A stretch of 64,000 bases of DNA from Streptomyces sp. cf386 (GTDB lineage: Bacteria > Actinomycetota > Actinomycetes > Streptomycetales > Streptomycetaceae): assembly GCF_900103585.1 (NCBI RefSeq), contig NZ_FNHV01000006.1:186001-250000 (forward strand). Direction: 5' to 3'. This document shows, piece by piece, positions 8,445-18,045 of this stretch. The translations under genes and the position numbers were made by a program. How positions within the stretch are numbered: position 1 is the first letter of the stretch; each line of letters begins with the position of its first letter. Below the pieces are notes generated by a model that saw only the letters and a program-made list of their open reading frames with translations, was not told where the DNA came from and searched no databases.

Positions 8445-9008
8445 TCAACCGGCCTTGGCCTCGCCGCCGCCGTACAGCACGCGAGTGACGGACTCGTAGG
8501 TCACCCCGTGATCGGCGAGAACCTCGGCGGGCACTCCGGGTCGGCTGGTCAAAGCCAGCAGCATGTGCTCGTCACCGATGTGCCGGTCCCGCCGGGCGAC
8601 GGCGATGCGCAGCGCCCGCTCCAGCACGTCCTTGGCGCCCCGGCTGAACGAACGGTGCCCCGACCACCACCTCTTGTCCTTCCGGTCCCCGGACATCGCC
8701 CCGACACCGTGCACTTCCTCGACCCGGGCGACGATCTCCCCGACATCGATCCCCAACCCGGCCAACGCCTCGGCCTCGGCCTGCGACAACCCACCCCGCC
8801 GCCGAGCCTCGCCCAAGGCCGTCCGCACGGACTCCAGCCACTCCCCGCCGCCGAGCGCGGCAAGGGCGAACGAGGCCCGGCTGCCCTCCCGATCGAGCAG
8901 GGCGAGCAGCATGTGCTCGGCATCGACGGCCTGCGCCCCACCCCGCTCGGCATGCTCCACGGCACCCGTCACCACCGCACGGGCATCCTTCGTGAACCGC
9001 TCGAACAT
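8445..9008 (-). CDS. Clp N-terminal (R) domain protein without ATPase
   Basis: 187 residues starting MFERFTKDARAVVTGAVEHA. It contains two Clp_N-type motifs: ERGGAQAVDAEHMLLALL (~22-39) and ARRDRHIGDEHMLLALT (~145-161). No Walker motifs or AAA module follow, so it is a stand-alone substrate/adaptor-binding module, not a ClpC unfoldase. The ATG overlaps the TGA of the upstream HTH gene (TGATG at 9010-9006), so the two are translationally coupled. It may modulate ClpC-dependent proteolysis or act with the HTH protein; the partner is not known. Confidence 0.85.
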   Translation of the reverse strand: MFERFTKDARAVVTGAVEHAERGGAQAVDAEHMLLALLDREGSRASFALAALGGGEWLESVRTALGEARRRGGLSQAEAEALAGLGIDVGEIVARVEEVHGVGAMSGDRKDKRWWSGHRSFSRGAKDVLERALRIAVARRDRHIGDEHMLLALTSRPGVPAEVLADHGVTYESVTRVLYGGGEAKAG

Positions 9009-9217
9009 CAACGCCTCCCGTACTTCTTGTGCACGGCCTGCCTGCTGACCCCGAGTTCCGCGGCGATCTCCTGCCAGGACCATCCCTGATTGCGCGCACT
9101 GCGCACCTGCACGGCTTCCAGCTGCTCCAGCAACCGGCGCAGGGCGGCAACGGCCCGCAGTCCGACCCGCGGATCGCGATCACCCGCCCGCTCGGCGAGG
9201 TCTGTTGCTTCGGTCAT
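9008..9217 (-). CDS. Small helix-turn-helix regulator coupled to Clp-N protein
   Basis: 69 residues from ATG 9217 (MTEATDLAERAGDRDP). A helical stretch (RAVAALRRLLEQLEAVQVRSAR) is followed by an HTH at the extreme C-terminus, GWSWQEIAAELGVSRQAVHKKYGRR. An upstream in-frame ATG at 9265 would put the start inside the promoter/operators. ATG 9217 fits a leaderless transcript, because TACGTT (a -10) ends exactly 6 nt before it. The gene overlaps the Clp-N gene by the TGATG junction, and the two palindromes in its promoter suggest autoregulation. Confidence 0.85.
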   Translation of the reverse strand: MTEATDLAERAGDRDPRVGLRAVAALRRLLEQLEAVQVRSARNQGWSWQEIAAELGVSRQAVHKKYGRR

Positions 9218-9218
9218 G

Positions 9219-9263
9219 ATGTCAACGTACGTTGACATCCAACTCGCGTCAACCCCAGTTGAC
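9219..9263 (-). promoter_or_regulatory. Leaderless promoter overlapped by two GTCAAC-N4-GTTGAC operators
   Basis: The first operator is part of a perfect 20-bp palindrome, ATGTCAACGTACGTTGACAT (9219-9238). The second is GTCAAC-CCCA-GTTGAC (9248-9263), with centres 27 bp apart. On the minus strand TTGACG (9252-9247) and TACGTT (9229-9224) are separated by exactly 17 bp, one element in each operator, and the start codon begins 6 nt past the -10. The encoded HTH protein is the obvious candidate ligand. Confidence 0.8.
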
Positions 9264-9270
9264 AAACAAA

Positions 9271-9303
9271 CGGCGGGCCCGAGGCAAAGCCCCGAACCCG
9301 CCG
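9271..9303 (-). terminator. Intrinsic terminator after the quinone oxidoreductase
   Basis: CGGCGGG (9271-9277) pairs with CCCGCCG (9297-9303), with an inner GGC/GCC extension. On the minus strand the hairpin is followed by TTTGTTTGT, a proper U-rich tract, insulating the oxidoreductase from the HTH/Clp-N unit. Confidence 0.75.
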
Positions 9304-9324
9304 CAAGAACTCTCGGCAGAACCG

Positions 9325-10287
9325 TCAGTTGGTGAGCACGATCTTCCCGAACTGCTCCCCCGACTCCATCCGCTGGAAGCCCTCCAGGGCCCGATCCATG
9401 GGAAGCACCTCATCGATCACAGGCCGCACACCAGTGGCGGCACAGAAGGAGAGCAGATCCTCGAGCTCGTCCTTGGTCCCCATGGTCGAACCGACGACCT
9501 TCAACTCCAGGAAGAAGATCCGGGTGAGCTCGGCGTGCGAGGGCCGGTCCCCACTGGTGGCGCCGGAGATGACCAGAGTGCCCCCCGGCTTCAGCGACTT
9601 GACGGAATGCGACCAGGTGGCGGCACCGACCGTCTCGATCACGGCATCGACCCGCTGAGGCAGCCGAGCCCCCGACTCCAGGGCCTCCACGGCCCCCAAC
9701 TCCACGGCACGCTTGCGCTTGGCCTCATCCCGGCTGGTGGCGAAGACCCGCAGACCGGCGGCCTTCCCGAGCACGATGGCAGCCGTGGCTACCCCGCCGC
9801 CGGCGCCCTGCACGAGCACGGAGTCCCCGGGGCGCACCCCCGCGTTGGTGAACAGCATCCGGTACGCCGTCAGCCAGGCGGTCGGCAGACAGGCGGCCTC
9901 CTCGAAGGAGAGCTCCTTGGGCTTGGGCAGGATGTTCCAGGTCGGCACGGCGACCTGCTCCGCGAACGTGCCCTGATACCGCTCGGTGAGAATGGAACGC
10001 GGCTCTCTGGGCCCCACCCCGTGCCCACTCTGGCCGATCACGGAGTGCAGGACGACCTCGTTGCCGTCCTCGTCGACGCCGGCGGCGTCACACCCGAGGA
10101 TCATCGGCAACTTGTCCTCTGCGAGGCCCACGCCCCGCAGCGACCACAGGTCGTGATGGTTGAGGGAGGCGGCCTTGACGTTGACGGCACTCCAACCGGG
10201 ACGGACCTCGGGAGCCGGCCGCTCCCCCAACTCCAGTCCGGAAAGCGGCTGGTCGCGGTCGATTCGGGCGGCGTAGGCAGCGAACAT
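9325..10287 (-). CDS. Zinc-independent quinone oxidoreductase (MDR superfamily)
   Basis: 320-residue medium-chain dehydrogenase/reductase, beginning MFAAYAARIDRDQPLSGLEL. N-terminal GroES-like domain with NVKAASLNHHDLWSLRG and ILGCDAAGVDEDGNEV; Rossmann domain with DSVLVQGAGGGVATAAIVLGKAAG. The structural-zinc cysteine cluster of alcohol dehydrogenases is absent, pointing to the NADPH:quinone/enoyl reductase branch. ATG 10287 is preferred over the upstream in-frame ATG 10344 because homology begins at MFAAYAA. It lies downstream of malic enzyme on the same strand but is separated by a hairpin. Substrate unknown. Confidence 0.88.
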   Translation of the reverse strand: MFAAYAARIDRDQPLSGLELGERPAPEVRPGWSAVNVKAASLNHHDLWSLRGVGLAEDKLPMILGCDAAGVDEDGNEVVLHSVIGQSGHGVGPREPRSILTERYQGTFAEQVAVPTWNILPKPKELSFEEAACLPTAWLTAYRMLFTNAGVRPGDSVLVQGAGGGVATAAIVLGKAAGLRVFATSRDEAKRKRAVELGAVEALESGARLPQRVDAVIETVGAATWSHSVKSLKPGGTLVISGATSGDRPSHAELTRIFFLELKVVGSTMGTKDELEDLLSFCAATGVRPVIDEVLPMDRALEGFQRMESGEQFGKIVLTN

Positions 10288-10520
10288 GACGTCGACGATA
10301 GGCTCCGCCGCCGACCGAAGGAACCAAGCCGCCCTGTGAGACACGCCCTCTTGTCAACGCCGTCCGGGGTTGGTGCGGGCGGCGCCGGGAAGTGCCCGGC
10401 ACAGGCGCGCAGCCCCACGGGCCCGCAGGCGCTACGCGAACCCCCACCCCACCCGCACAGACCGCCGCAGGCACCCACCCGCAACCACCCGAACAGCCGC
10501 ACCCGCACCCGCACCCGCAA

Positions 10521-10549
10521 ATGGCCCCGCCCAACCCGGGCGGGGCCAT
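10521..10549 (-). terminator. Hairpin between malic enzyme and oxidoreductase genes
   Basis: Perfect 12-bp inverted repeat ATGGCCCCGCCC / GGGCGGGGCCAT with a 5-nt loop, 23 bp past the malic enzyme stop. It lacks a T run on either strand, so it may act as an L-shaped terminator or 3'-end stabiliser. A short CCGCAC direct-repeat run (about 10497-10519) adjoins it. Confidence 0.65.
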
Positions 10550-10571
10550 TCAACCGACACGACACCAAACG

Positions 10572-11795
<1,224 letters not shown>

Positions 11796-12439
11796 TTTGT
11801 TTTACCCCTTAAATCTTCATTGGTTGAGGGTGACCACTCCTGGTGAGGGGTGGGCGGGACCGCGCAGACCCGATCTGTTGATGCGTACGGGTCATACGCG
11901 ACGGCGCGCCGCACACGCGCCCTGAGCCCCGGATGAGGGGTGTAAAGAACCTTCTTACCGGACGGGCGAGCCGACGACGAGTCCAATACGTGCAAGATCA
12001 CATGACGGGAAGGGAAACATGCACAGCGACAACACGAATCGGACACGACCCGGCGACGGAATCGCTGTGATTCATGACCGAATAAGCGGACAATCGGCAC
12101 CAGAAAACGCGAAAACTCACCGGCAGTAACAAATGACGCACGCGATCGGCCCGCATCGCGAGATGCGCCGAAGATCTTCCGGCCGGAAGGTCAGATTCCC
12201 GTAGAAGGTCCGGTCGTGATGTACCGACCTGAGGCGGTTCGGGGGTAACCCGTTATCCGATTTTGACATGGCGGGCATCCTGAATGGCTCAGTCCGAATG
12301 GCAAGATGCCGTAATCACACGAGGTCGCGACACTCGAAGGCGTGTGTTCCCGTCGACCTAGGAAACCAAGGCATCTGCCGATCCCATCGACAGGTGTCGC
12401 CCAATCGGCAACTCCACCCATCCGCCGGAGGAACCCACC
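11796..12439. other. Long divergent intergenic region (644 bp), no gene seen
   Basis: Separates malic enzyme from the ABC importer. Contains a perfect 14-bp palindrome CTTCCGGCCGGAAG (12176-12189), a GCATC-GCGA-GATGC inverted repeat (12153-12166), a near-symmetric GTAACCCGTTAT (12245-12256) and a consensus TTGACA (12263-12268) without a convincing -10 at the right distance. GGAGGAA lies just before the ATG at 12440. Frames here show no coding bias. The palindromes are candidate operators for either gene. Confidence 0.5.
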
Positions 12440-13405
12440 ATGACCGCAAGCTCCACCCGCCGTAACTCCGCCGCGCGCTCCAGGGCAGCCGCGGTAGGTG
12501 CGATCGCGGTCGCAGGCGCCCTGATTCTCACCGGTTGCGGTGACCAGACCGAGGGCGGCGGCAGCGAGGGCACGAACGAGACGGGGAAGTCCAGCGCGGC
12601 CCCGCTGTTCGACAAGCTCCCCAAGAAGATCCAGGACGCGGGCGTCATCAAGGCCGGCACGAACGCCGAGTACGCCCCGATGGAGTTCCAGGAGGGCGGC
12701 AAGATCGTCGGCGTCGACCCCGACATCGCCGCCGCGCTGGGCGAGAAGCTGGGCGTCGAGTTCCAGTTCACCTCCGGCTCCTTCGACGGCCTGATCACGG
12801 CCCTGAACTCCGGCCGCTACGACGTCGCCATGTCCTCGATCACGGACACCCCGCAGCGCCAGGAGGGCCTGGACGACAAGGGCAAGAAGCTCGGTCCTGG
12901 TGTCGACTTCGTCGACTACTTCACGGCCGGCACCGCCGTGTACGTCCAGAAGGGCAACCCGAAGAAGATCAACTCGATCGAGGACCTCTGCGGGCAGACG
13001 GCGGCCGTGCAGCGCGGTACGACGTACGAGAAGGCGCTGCAGACCCAGTCCAAGGCCTGCACGGACGACGGCAAGAAGAAGATCAACATCGAGTCGTTCG
13101 AGAACGACACCGAGGCCCAGACCCGCGTGAAGTCGGGCGGCGCGGTCGCCGGCGTCAACGACTACCCGGTGGCCGTGGACCTGGCCCGCAAGTCCGGCGG
13201 CGGCAACGACTTCGAGGTCGTCGGCGAGCAGGTCGACGCCGGTCCCTTCGGCATCGCGGTGAACAAGGACAACAAGGAGCTCACCGCGGCCCTCGAAGAG
13301 GCCGTCAACGCCATCATCGAGGACGGCACGTACAAGGAGATCCTCGAGAAGTGGGGCGCCGAGTCCGGCGCGATCGACAAGGCCGCCATCAACGGCGGCA
13401 AGTGA
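12440..13405 (+). CDS. Amino-acid ABC transporter substrate-binding lipoprotein
   Basis: 321 residues. An N-terminal lipoprotein signal peptide (two Arg pairs, hydrophobic GAIAVAGALIL) ends in the lipobox LTGC with the lipidated Cys at residue 33. The mature part is a family 3 periplasmic-binding fold: GVIKAGTNAEYAPMEFQ, IVGVDPDIAAALGEKLG, FDGLITALNSGRYDVAMSS, and a second lobe with AVQRGTTYEK and VNDYPVAVDLA. This family binds polar or basic amino acids (Glu, Gln, Arg); the ligand cannot be fixed from sequence. It is the first gene of a three-gene importer, followed after 32 bp by the permease. Confidence 0.93.
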   Translation: MTASSTRRNSAARSRAAAVGAIAVAGALILTGCGDQTEGGGSEGTNETGKSSAAPLFDKLPKKIQDAGVIKAGTNAEYAPMEFQEGGKIVGVDPDIAAALGEKLGVEFQFTSGSFDGLITALNSGRYDVAMSSITDTPQRQEGLDDKGKKLGPGVDFVDYFTAGTAVYVQKGNPKKINSIEDLCGQTAAVQRGTTYEKALQTQSKACTDDGKKKINIESFENDTEAQTRVKSGGAVAGVNDYPVAVDLARKSGGGNDFEVVGEQVDAGPFGIAVNKDNKELTAALEEAVNAIIEDGTYKEILEKWGAESGAIDKAAINGGK

Positions 13406-13437
13406 CCGTCCCGGGCAAGCACTGAAGGGCAGTCACA

Positions 13438-14403
13438 GTGACTGACAAGTTCGACAAGGAGCCGGCCGACGCGGAGCCGTCGGCCGCCGTCTCCAAGGAC
13501 GGCGGGGACATCCCGCCCGAGGCGATCAAGGCCATTCCGGTACGGCACTACGGCCGCTGGGTCAGCGGTGTCGTCGTGCTGGCCCTGGTGGCCCTGCTCG
13601 TCAACGCGTTCGCCAGCGCCGAGAAGATCCAGTGGAACGCGGTCGGCGAGTACGTCTTCGACCCCACGGTCCTCGCGGGCGCCGGCCGCACCCTGCTGAT
13701 CAGCGTCCTCGCGATGGTCATGGGCGTGGTCCTCGGCGTGATCCTGGCCGTGATGCGCCTGTCCAAGAACCCGGTGACGAGCTGGGTGGCGTGGGTCTAC
13801 ATCTGGTTCTTCCGCGGCACGCCGGTCTATGTCCAGCTGCTGCTGTGGTTCAACCTGGCGCTGATCTTCCCGGTGCTGAATCTCGGTCCGATCTACAAGG
13901 ACGAGATGGTCGACGTCATGACCCCGTTCATGGCCGCCCTGCTGGGTCTGGGCCTGAACGAGGCGGCGTACATGGCGGAGATCTGCCGTGCCGGTCTGAT
14001 GGCCGTCGACGAGGGCCAGACCGAGGCCTCGCACGCGCTCGGCATGAGCCACGCGAAGACGCTGCGCCGCATCGTGATCCCGCAGGCGATGCGGGTGATC
14101 GTGCCGCCGACCGGCAACGAGTTCATCAACATGTTGAAGACCTCGTCGCTGGTGTACGCGGTGACGTACAACGAACTGTTGCGCGCCACCTCGACGATCG
14201 GCTCCACGTCGTACGCCGTGATGGAGATGCTGTTCGTGGCGTGCATCTGGTACCTGGTCATGACCAGCGTGTTCAGCGTCTTCCAGTACTACCTGGAGCG
14301 GCGTTACGCCCGTGGCTCGTTGCGGAACCTGCCGCCGACGCCGTGGCAGAAGATCAAGGTCAACATGATGGCCTTCAGCCGCGAGAGGGGTTCGTCGGTA
14401 TGA
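13438..14403 (+). CDS. Polar amino-acid ABC transporter permease
   Basis: 321 residues, GTG start. A charged N-terminal tail (~40 residues) precedes about five or six membrane helices (HYGRWVSGVVVLALVALLVNAF, GAGRTLLISVLAMVMGVVLGVILAVM and others). The EAA loop, contact site for the ATPase, reads EASHALGMSHAKTLRRIVIPQAMR. HisM/GlnP family. A single permease gene implies a homodimer. Its TGA overlaps the ATG of the ATPase gene (ATGA), so translation is coupled. Confidence 0.94.
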   Translation: MTDKFDKEPADAEPSAAVSKDGGDIPPEAIKAIPVRHYGRWVSGVVVLALVALLVNAFASAEKIQWNAVGEYVFDPTVLAGAGRTLLISVLAMVMGVVLGVILAVMRLSKNPVTSWVAWVYIWFFRGTPVYVQLLLWFNLALIFPVLNLGPIYKDEMVDVMTPFMAALLGLGLNEAAYMAEICRAGLMAVDEGQTEASHALGMSHAKTLRRIVIPQAMRVIVPPTGNEFINMLKTSSLVYAVTYNELLRATSTIGSTSYAVMEMLFVACIWYLVMTSVFSVFQYYLERRYARGSLRNLPPTPWQKIKVNMMAFSRERGSSV

Positions 14404-15161
14404 CCGCCATGGTGAAGGCCGAGGGCGTCCACAAGTCCTTCGGCCCCGTCCAGGTCCTCAAGGGCATCGACCTGGAGGTGCAGACCGGCGAGGTGTTCTG
14501 CCTCATCGGCCCCTCCGGCTCCGGCAAGTCGACGTTCCTGCGGTGCATCAACCACCTGGAGAAGATCAACGCCGGGCGGCTGTACGTCGACGGCGAGCTG
14601 GTCGGCTACCGCCAGAAGGGCGACAAGCTGTACGAGCTCAAGGACAGCGAGGTCGCGACGCAGCGGCGGGACATCGGCATGGTGTTCCAGCGGTTCAATC
14701 TTTTCCCGCACATGACCGCGCTGGAGAACGTCATGGAGGCGCCGGTCCAGGTCAAGGGCACGAGCAAGGCCCAGGCCAAGGAGCGCGCACGGGAGCTGCT
14801 GGACCGCGTGGGCCTCGCCGACAAGGCGGGGAACTACCCCGCCCAGCTCTCCGGCGGCCAGCAGCAGCGCGTGGCGATCGCCCGGGCCCTGGCGATGGAC
14901 CCGAAGCTGATGCTCTTCGACGAGCCGACCTCGGCCCTCGACCCGGAGCTGGTCGGCGACGTCCTCGACGTCATGCGCGACCTCGCCGAGTCCGGCATGA
15001 CGATGGTCGTCGTCACCCACGAGATGGGCTTCGCCCGCGAGGTCGGCGACAGCCTGGTCTTCATGGACGGCGGCGTGGTCGTCGAGTCGGGCGACCCGCG
15101 CGAGGTCCTGACCAACCCGCAGCACGAGCGGACGCAGGCGTTCCTGTCCAAGGTGCTCTGA
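14400..15161 (+). CDS. Polar amino-acid ABC transporter ATP-binding protein
   Basis: 253 residues. Walker A GPSGSGKST, Q-loop VFQRFNLFPH, signature LSGGQQQR, Walker B LMLFDEPTSALDP and switch His in VVVTHEMGFAREV are all intact. GlnQ/HisP type with the usual VFMDGGVVVESG C-terminal strand. The start is ATG 14400, inside the permease stop (ATGA). Last gene of the importer; a 15-bp stem terminator follows 12 bp later. Confidence 0.95.
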   Translation: MTAMVKAEGVHKSFGPVQVLKGIDLEVQTGEVFCLIGPSGSGKSTFLRCINHLEKINAGRLYVDGELVGYRQKGDKLYELKDSEVATQRRDIGMVFQRFNLFPHMTALENVMEAPVQVKGTSKAQAKERARELLDRVGLADKAGNYPAQLSGGQQQRVAIARALAMDPKLMLFDEPTSALDPELVGDVLDVMRDLAESGMTMVVVTHEMGFAREVGDSLVFMDGGVVVESGDPREVLTNPQHERTQAFLSKVL

Positions 15162-15173
15162 CGGTACGACGGT

Positions 15174-15208
15174 GAAGGGGCGGTACGAGGTCGTCGTACC
15201 GCCCCTTC
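15174..15208 (+). terminator. Bidirectional terminator between importer and methyltransferase
   Basis: Perfect 15-bp stem (15174-15188 GAAGGGGCGGTACGA with 15194-15208) and 5-nt loop, extendable by a few pairs. It lies between convergent genes and can serve both. Confidence 0.85.
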
Positions 15209-15271
15209 GCCGTGTGCTCCCTCCGCCGCGTCCCCCTTTTTCGGCCCGCCCCGACCACAGGGCCCGCCGGG

Positions 15272-16039
15272 CTACTTCAGCGCCAGCAACAGCGTGTCCG
15301 AGGGCGAGCACCACACCGGCCGCGCCTCCCCGAAGCCCTTCTCGCGCAGTACGCGCGCGTGCCACTCGGCGGGCGGTGTGTCGCCGTCGGCGTGTTCGCC
15401 GTAGATCTCGAAGCGGCGGGCCGTGGGTCCGGCCAGGACCGGGTCCTCGGCCGCCAGCTGCCACCACTCGGCCCAGTCGAGGACACCGGACTTGGCCTGA
15501 TCCATGCGGGCGTGGCGCAGGGCGCGCTCGGCGGCGTTGATGCGCGGCGTCGAGTCGTCGATCATGTGGTCCGCGTTCATGAAGACACCGCCGTCGCGGA
15601 CGAGCTCCGCGACCTGACCGTAGAGGGCCGCGAGGGGTTCGCTGTGCAGCCAGTGCAGGGCCGTGGCGGTCAGGACGGCGTCGTAGGAGTCGTACGGCAA
15701 CTTCGCCTGCCACTCCGGGTCCTTGAGGTCGGCGGTGACGAACGTGACCCGGTCGTCGCCCGCGAAGGTGCCCTCGGCGATGGCCAGGAGCGCCGGGTCG
15801 AGGTCGACGCCCGTGCTGGTGGCCTTCGGGAACCGCGCGAACAGCCGGGCCGTGATACTTCCCGTGCCGCACGCGAGATCGAGCACGCGCGGTGCGGGGC
15901 CGACAAGGGCCTCGACCATGTCGAGCATGATCCGGAAGCGCTCCTCGCGGTCGGGCATGTACCACTCCTGCTGCCGGTCCCAGCTCTGCTGCCAGGCAGC
16001 CCAGTCGGCTCCGATCGTGGTGATGTCCGTGTCCGTCAT
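15272..16039 (-). CDS. Class I SAM-dependent methyltransferase
   Basis: 255 residues. SAM motif I is VLDLACGTGSITARL, the acidic end of beta-2 is TGVDLDPALLAIAEG, then VTFVTADLKDPEW and AVLTATALHWL. This is the Methyltransf_25/11 type (trans-aconitate/ubiE-like); the substrate is unknown. I chose ATG 16039 (MTDTDITT) because GGAGGG stands 5-10 nt before it; an in-frame ATG at 16051 is the alternative. Divergent from the CGNR gene across about 100 bp. Confidence 0.88.
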   Translation of the reverse strand: MTDTDITTIGADWAAWQQSWDRQQEWYMPDREERFRIMLDMVEALVGPAPRVLDLACGTGSITARLFARFPKATSTGVDLDPALLAIAEGTFAGDDRVTFVTADLKDPEWQAKLPYDSYDAVLTATALHWLHSEPLAALYGQVAELVRDGGVFMNADHMIDDSTPRINAAERALRHARMDQAKSGVLDWAEWWQLAAEDPVLAGPTARRFEIYGEHADGDTPPAEWHARVLREKGFGEARPVWCSPSDTLLLALK

Positions 16040-16137
16040 CGAGCCCTCCATCGCACATGTCACGTAATACCCTGGAAGCACGATCAGCTGTTACCCGACC
16101 GCACCATGACGATAGAACGCCTCCGTAAGGACTACAA

Positions 16138-16767
16138 GTGGAACTGGCCTATTACTCGGACTACGCCGTACGACTCGTCAACAGCGAGGACCCGGCCCGG
16201 GGCAAGGACTCGCTGACCTCGGTCGAGGCCGTCCGCGATCTGTTCGGCGTCAGCCAGGAGGCGGCCCGTCGCGCCACCGACGCCGACGTCACCCGCTTCC
16301 GCTCGGTCCGTGCGCGGCTGAGGGCGGTCTTCGAGGCGGCGGACGAGGGCGACGAGGAGCTGGCGGTGAACCTGCTGAACTCGCTCCTGCTGGAGTTCCC
16401 GGTGAGCCCGCAGATTTCCGGCCATGACTTCCGGGACGACGACGGCCGCCCCCTGTGGCACATGCATCTGGCGGACCACCCGTCGAACGCGACCTCGGGC
16501 TACGCGGCGATCGCGGCGATGGGCCTGGCGTTCCACCTGACGGAGTTCGGTGTCGACCGGCTGGGCCTGTGCGAGGCGGCCCCGTGTCGCAACGCCTACC
16601 TGGACACGTCCACCAACCGCTCCCGGCGCTACTGCTCGGACCGCTGCGCGACCCGCGCGAACGTGGCCGCCTACCGCGCCCGCAAGCGCCTGGAGGCCGA
16701 CCGGTCGGCGAAGACGGGCCGCACGGCCGACAGCGCCCAGCGCGCCAGCGCGAACGGCGAGCGCTGA
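16138..16767 (+). CDS. CGNR zinc finger / ABATE domain transcriptional regulator
   Basis: 209 residues from GTG 16138. The N-terminal ABATE domain (YYSDYAVRLVNSEDPARG, LRAVFEAADEGDEELAVNLLN) is followed by the C-terminal zinc finger LGLCEAAPCRNAYLDTS..RRYCSDRCATRANVAAYRARKR, where four Cys bind zinc and the basic helix contacts DNA. The finger carries CRNAY/CATR rather than the literal CGNR. Its last 97 bp overlap, antisense, the end of sodX, an unusually long 3' overlap. Confidence 0.88.
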   Translation: MELAYYSDYAVRLVNSEDPARGKDSLTSVEAVRDLFGVSQEAARRATDADVTRFRSVRARLRAVFEAADEGDEELAVNLLNSLLLEFPVSPQISGHDFRDDDGRPLWHMHLADHPSNATSGYAAIAAMGLAFHLTEFGVDRLGLCEAAPCRNAYLDTSTNRSRRYCSDRCATRANVAAYRARKRLEADRSAKTGRTADSAQRASANGER

Positions 16768-17105
16768 TCGGGCTTGCGCGGCCGGTACCGGAAGCGGACC
16801 CTGCCCAGGATCAGCTCGTCCGGCACGACCCCGTAGTCGGTGCTGTCGCCCCCGGCGTACGTGTTGTCCCCGAGCACCCACCAGCCGCCGTCGCGGCGCT
16901 CCGCGGCGCGCTTGACGACGAGCAGGTCCTGCTGGAACGGATGCCGCAGGATGACGACCTCACCGGCCCTGATCCGGCCCCGGTGCACCACCACGAGCAG
17001 ATCGCCGTGGTACAGCGTGGGCACCATCGACGGCCCGGTCACCTCGGCCCACCCGAAGGGCCGTCCCGCGCGCCCGCGCTCGGTCTCCTGCGACAACTCC
17101 GGCAT
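16671..17105 (-). CDS. sodX: Nickel-type superoxide dismutase maturation protease
   Basis: 144-residue S26 (signal peptidase I-like) peptidase that removes the N-terminal leader of SodN so that the Ni hook can form. Nucleophile Ser26 in TGPSMVPTL and general-base Lys65 in LLVVKRAAE are present, with box E-like VLGDNTYAGGDSTDYG. There is no membrane anchor, in keeping with its cytoplasmic substrate. ATG 17105 was chosen because GGGGAGG precedes it by 8 nt; an ATG at 17176 is possible. It is divergent from sodN by 145 bp, so the pair shares an intergenic control region. Confidence 0.92.
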   Translation of the reverse strand: MPELSQETERGRAGRPFGWAEVTGPSMVPTLYHGDLLVVVHRGRIRAGEVVILRHPFQQDLLVVKRAAERRDGGWWVLGDNTYAGGDSTDYGVVPDELILGRVRFRYRPRKPDQRSPFALARWALSAVRPVFADRSASRRLRAR

Positions 17106-17250
17106 CCCCGGCACCTCCCCGGTACGGTCCTCCACCAGTCTCAGTCTGACCCTGGACTTTTGTCCTAAGCCCATGGGGGCACCCGCGAAAACCCGTCTTG
17201 CAGGGAGTAATGTCCCACCTGAGAAGACGATCACGAGGAAGGAATGCTCC

Positions 17251-17646
17251 ATGCTTTCCCGCCTGTTTGCCCCCAAGGTCAAGGTCAGCGCGCACTGCGA
17301 CCTGCCCTGCGGTGTGTACGACCCGGCCCAGGCCCGCATCGAGGCGGAGTCGGTGAAGGCCGTGCAGGACAAGATGGCCGCCAACGACGACCCGCACTTC
17401 CAGGCGCGTGCCACCGTCATCAAGGAACAGCGCGCCGAGCTCGCGAAGCACCATGTCTCGGTGCTCTGGAGCGACTACTTCAAGCCCCCGCACTTCGAGA
17501 AGTACCCGGAGCTGCACCAGCTGGTCAACGACGCCCTGAAGGCCCTGTCGGCCGCCAAGGCGTCCACCGACCCGGCCACCGGTCAGAAGGCTCTGGACTA
17601 CATCGCCCAGATCGACAAGATCTTCTGGGAGACCAAGAAGGCCTGA
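17251..17646 (+). CDS. sodN: Nickel superoxide dismutase precursor
   Basis: 131 residues. A 14-residue leader ends ..KVKVSA, and the mature enzyme begins HCDLPCGVYDP, the Ni hook: His15, Cys16 and Cys20 of the precursor become His1, Cys2 and Cys6. The remaining 117 residues match the all-helical NiSOD subunit (hexamer) in length. ATG 17251 is preceded by GAGGAAGGAA. In S. coelicolor sodN is nickel-induced, and its mRNA 5' end is targeted by an sRNA from the sodF 3' region; whether that holds here cannot be seen. I see only one TTGCA half-site upstream, not a full Nur box. Confidence 0.97.
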   Translation: MLSRLFAPKVKVSAHCDLPCGVYDPAQARIEAESVKAVQDKMAANDDPHFQARATVIKEQRAELAKHHVSVLWSDYFKPPHFEKYPELHQLVNDALKALSAAKASTDPATGQKALDYIAQIDKIFWETKKA

Positions 17647-17663
17647 TCGCCCGGTCCATCTGT

Positions 17664-17723
17664 CCGCACCCGGTCCGCGGGTCGCCGAGAACGGCGGCCG
17701 TGGCGGTCCGGGTGCGGTCTTTT
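17664..17723 (+). terminator. Intrinsic terminator after sodN
   Basis: Arms CCGCACCCGG (17664-17673) and CCGGGTGCGG (17708-17717) enclose a GC-rich inner hairpin and are followed by TCTTTT. The next ~320 bp (to 18045) show no other feature I can support. Confidence 0.8.
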
Positions 17724-18045
17724 GCGGGTAGAGGCTTGCGTCTCCCGTAGGGGGACCGCGGACTGCGAGCGACCCGATGACGCGACGCCTGGGCCGGCCC
17801 AGGGTTCCCTGAACTCCCGGTGATTGTGTTCACCCCCCGAACAGTGGCTGCGAGTCGTGCCCATCCCGTAGGTTCTGGCATGTCCACCCCCTACGCCGAT
17901 CTGCGAGGCGGGTGGCCCACGGGGGAAGTTGGGCACCGCCCGGATCCCGTCCCGGCCACGGCGGTCGAGGCGTGCTTCGGCGTGCTCCATGTCAGCGGGC
18001 GAGTGGGGACCACATCACCCGGCGGACCGTCCCCCGCCGTGTCGG

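Noticed and set aside
12245..12256. GlnR box in front of the amino-acid importer
   Set aside because: GTAAC is present but the second GaAAC half at the right spacing is not; only a short inverted repeat remains.
17106..17250. Nur (nickel) operator between sodX and sodN
   Set aside because: Only one TTGCA half-site is visible; a full TTGCA-N5-TTGCA-like box is not found.
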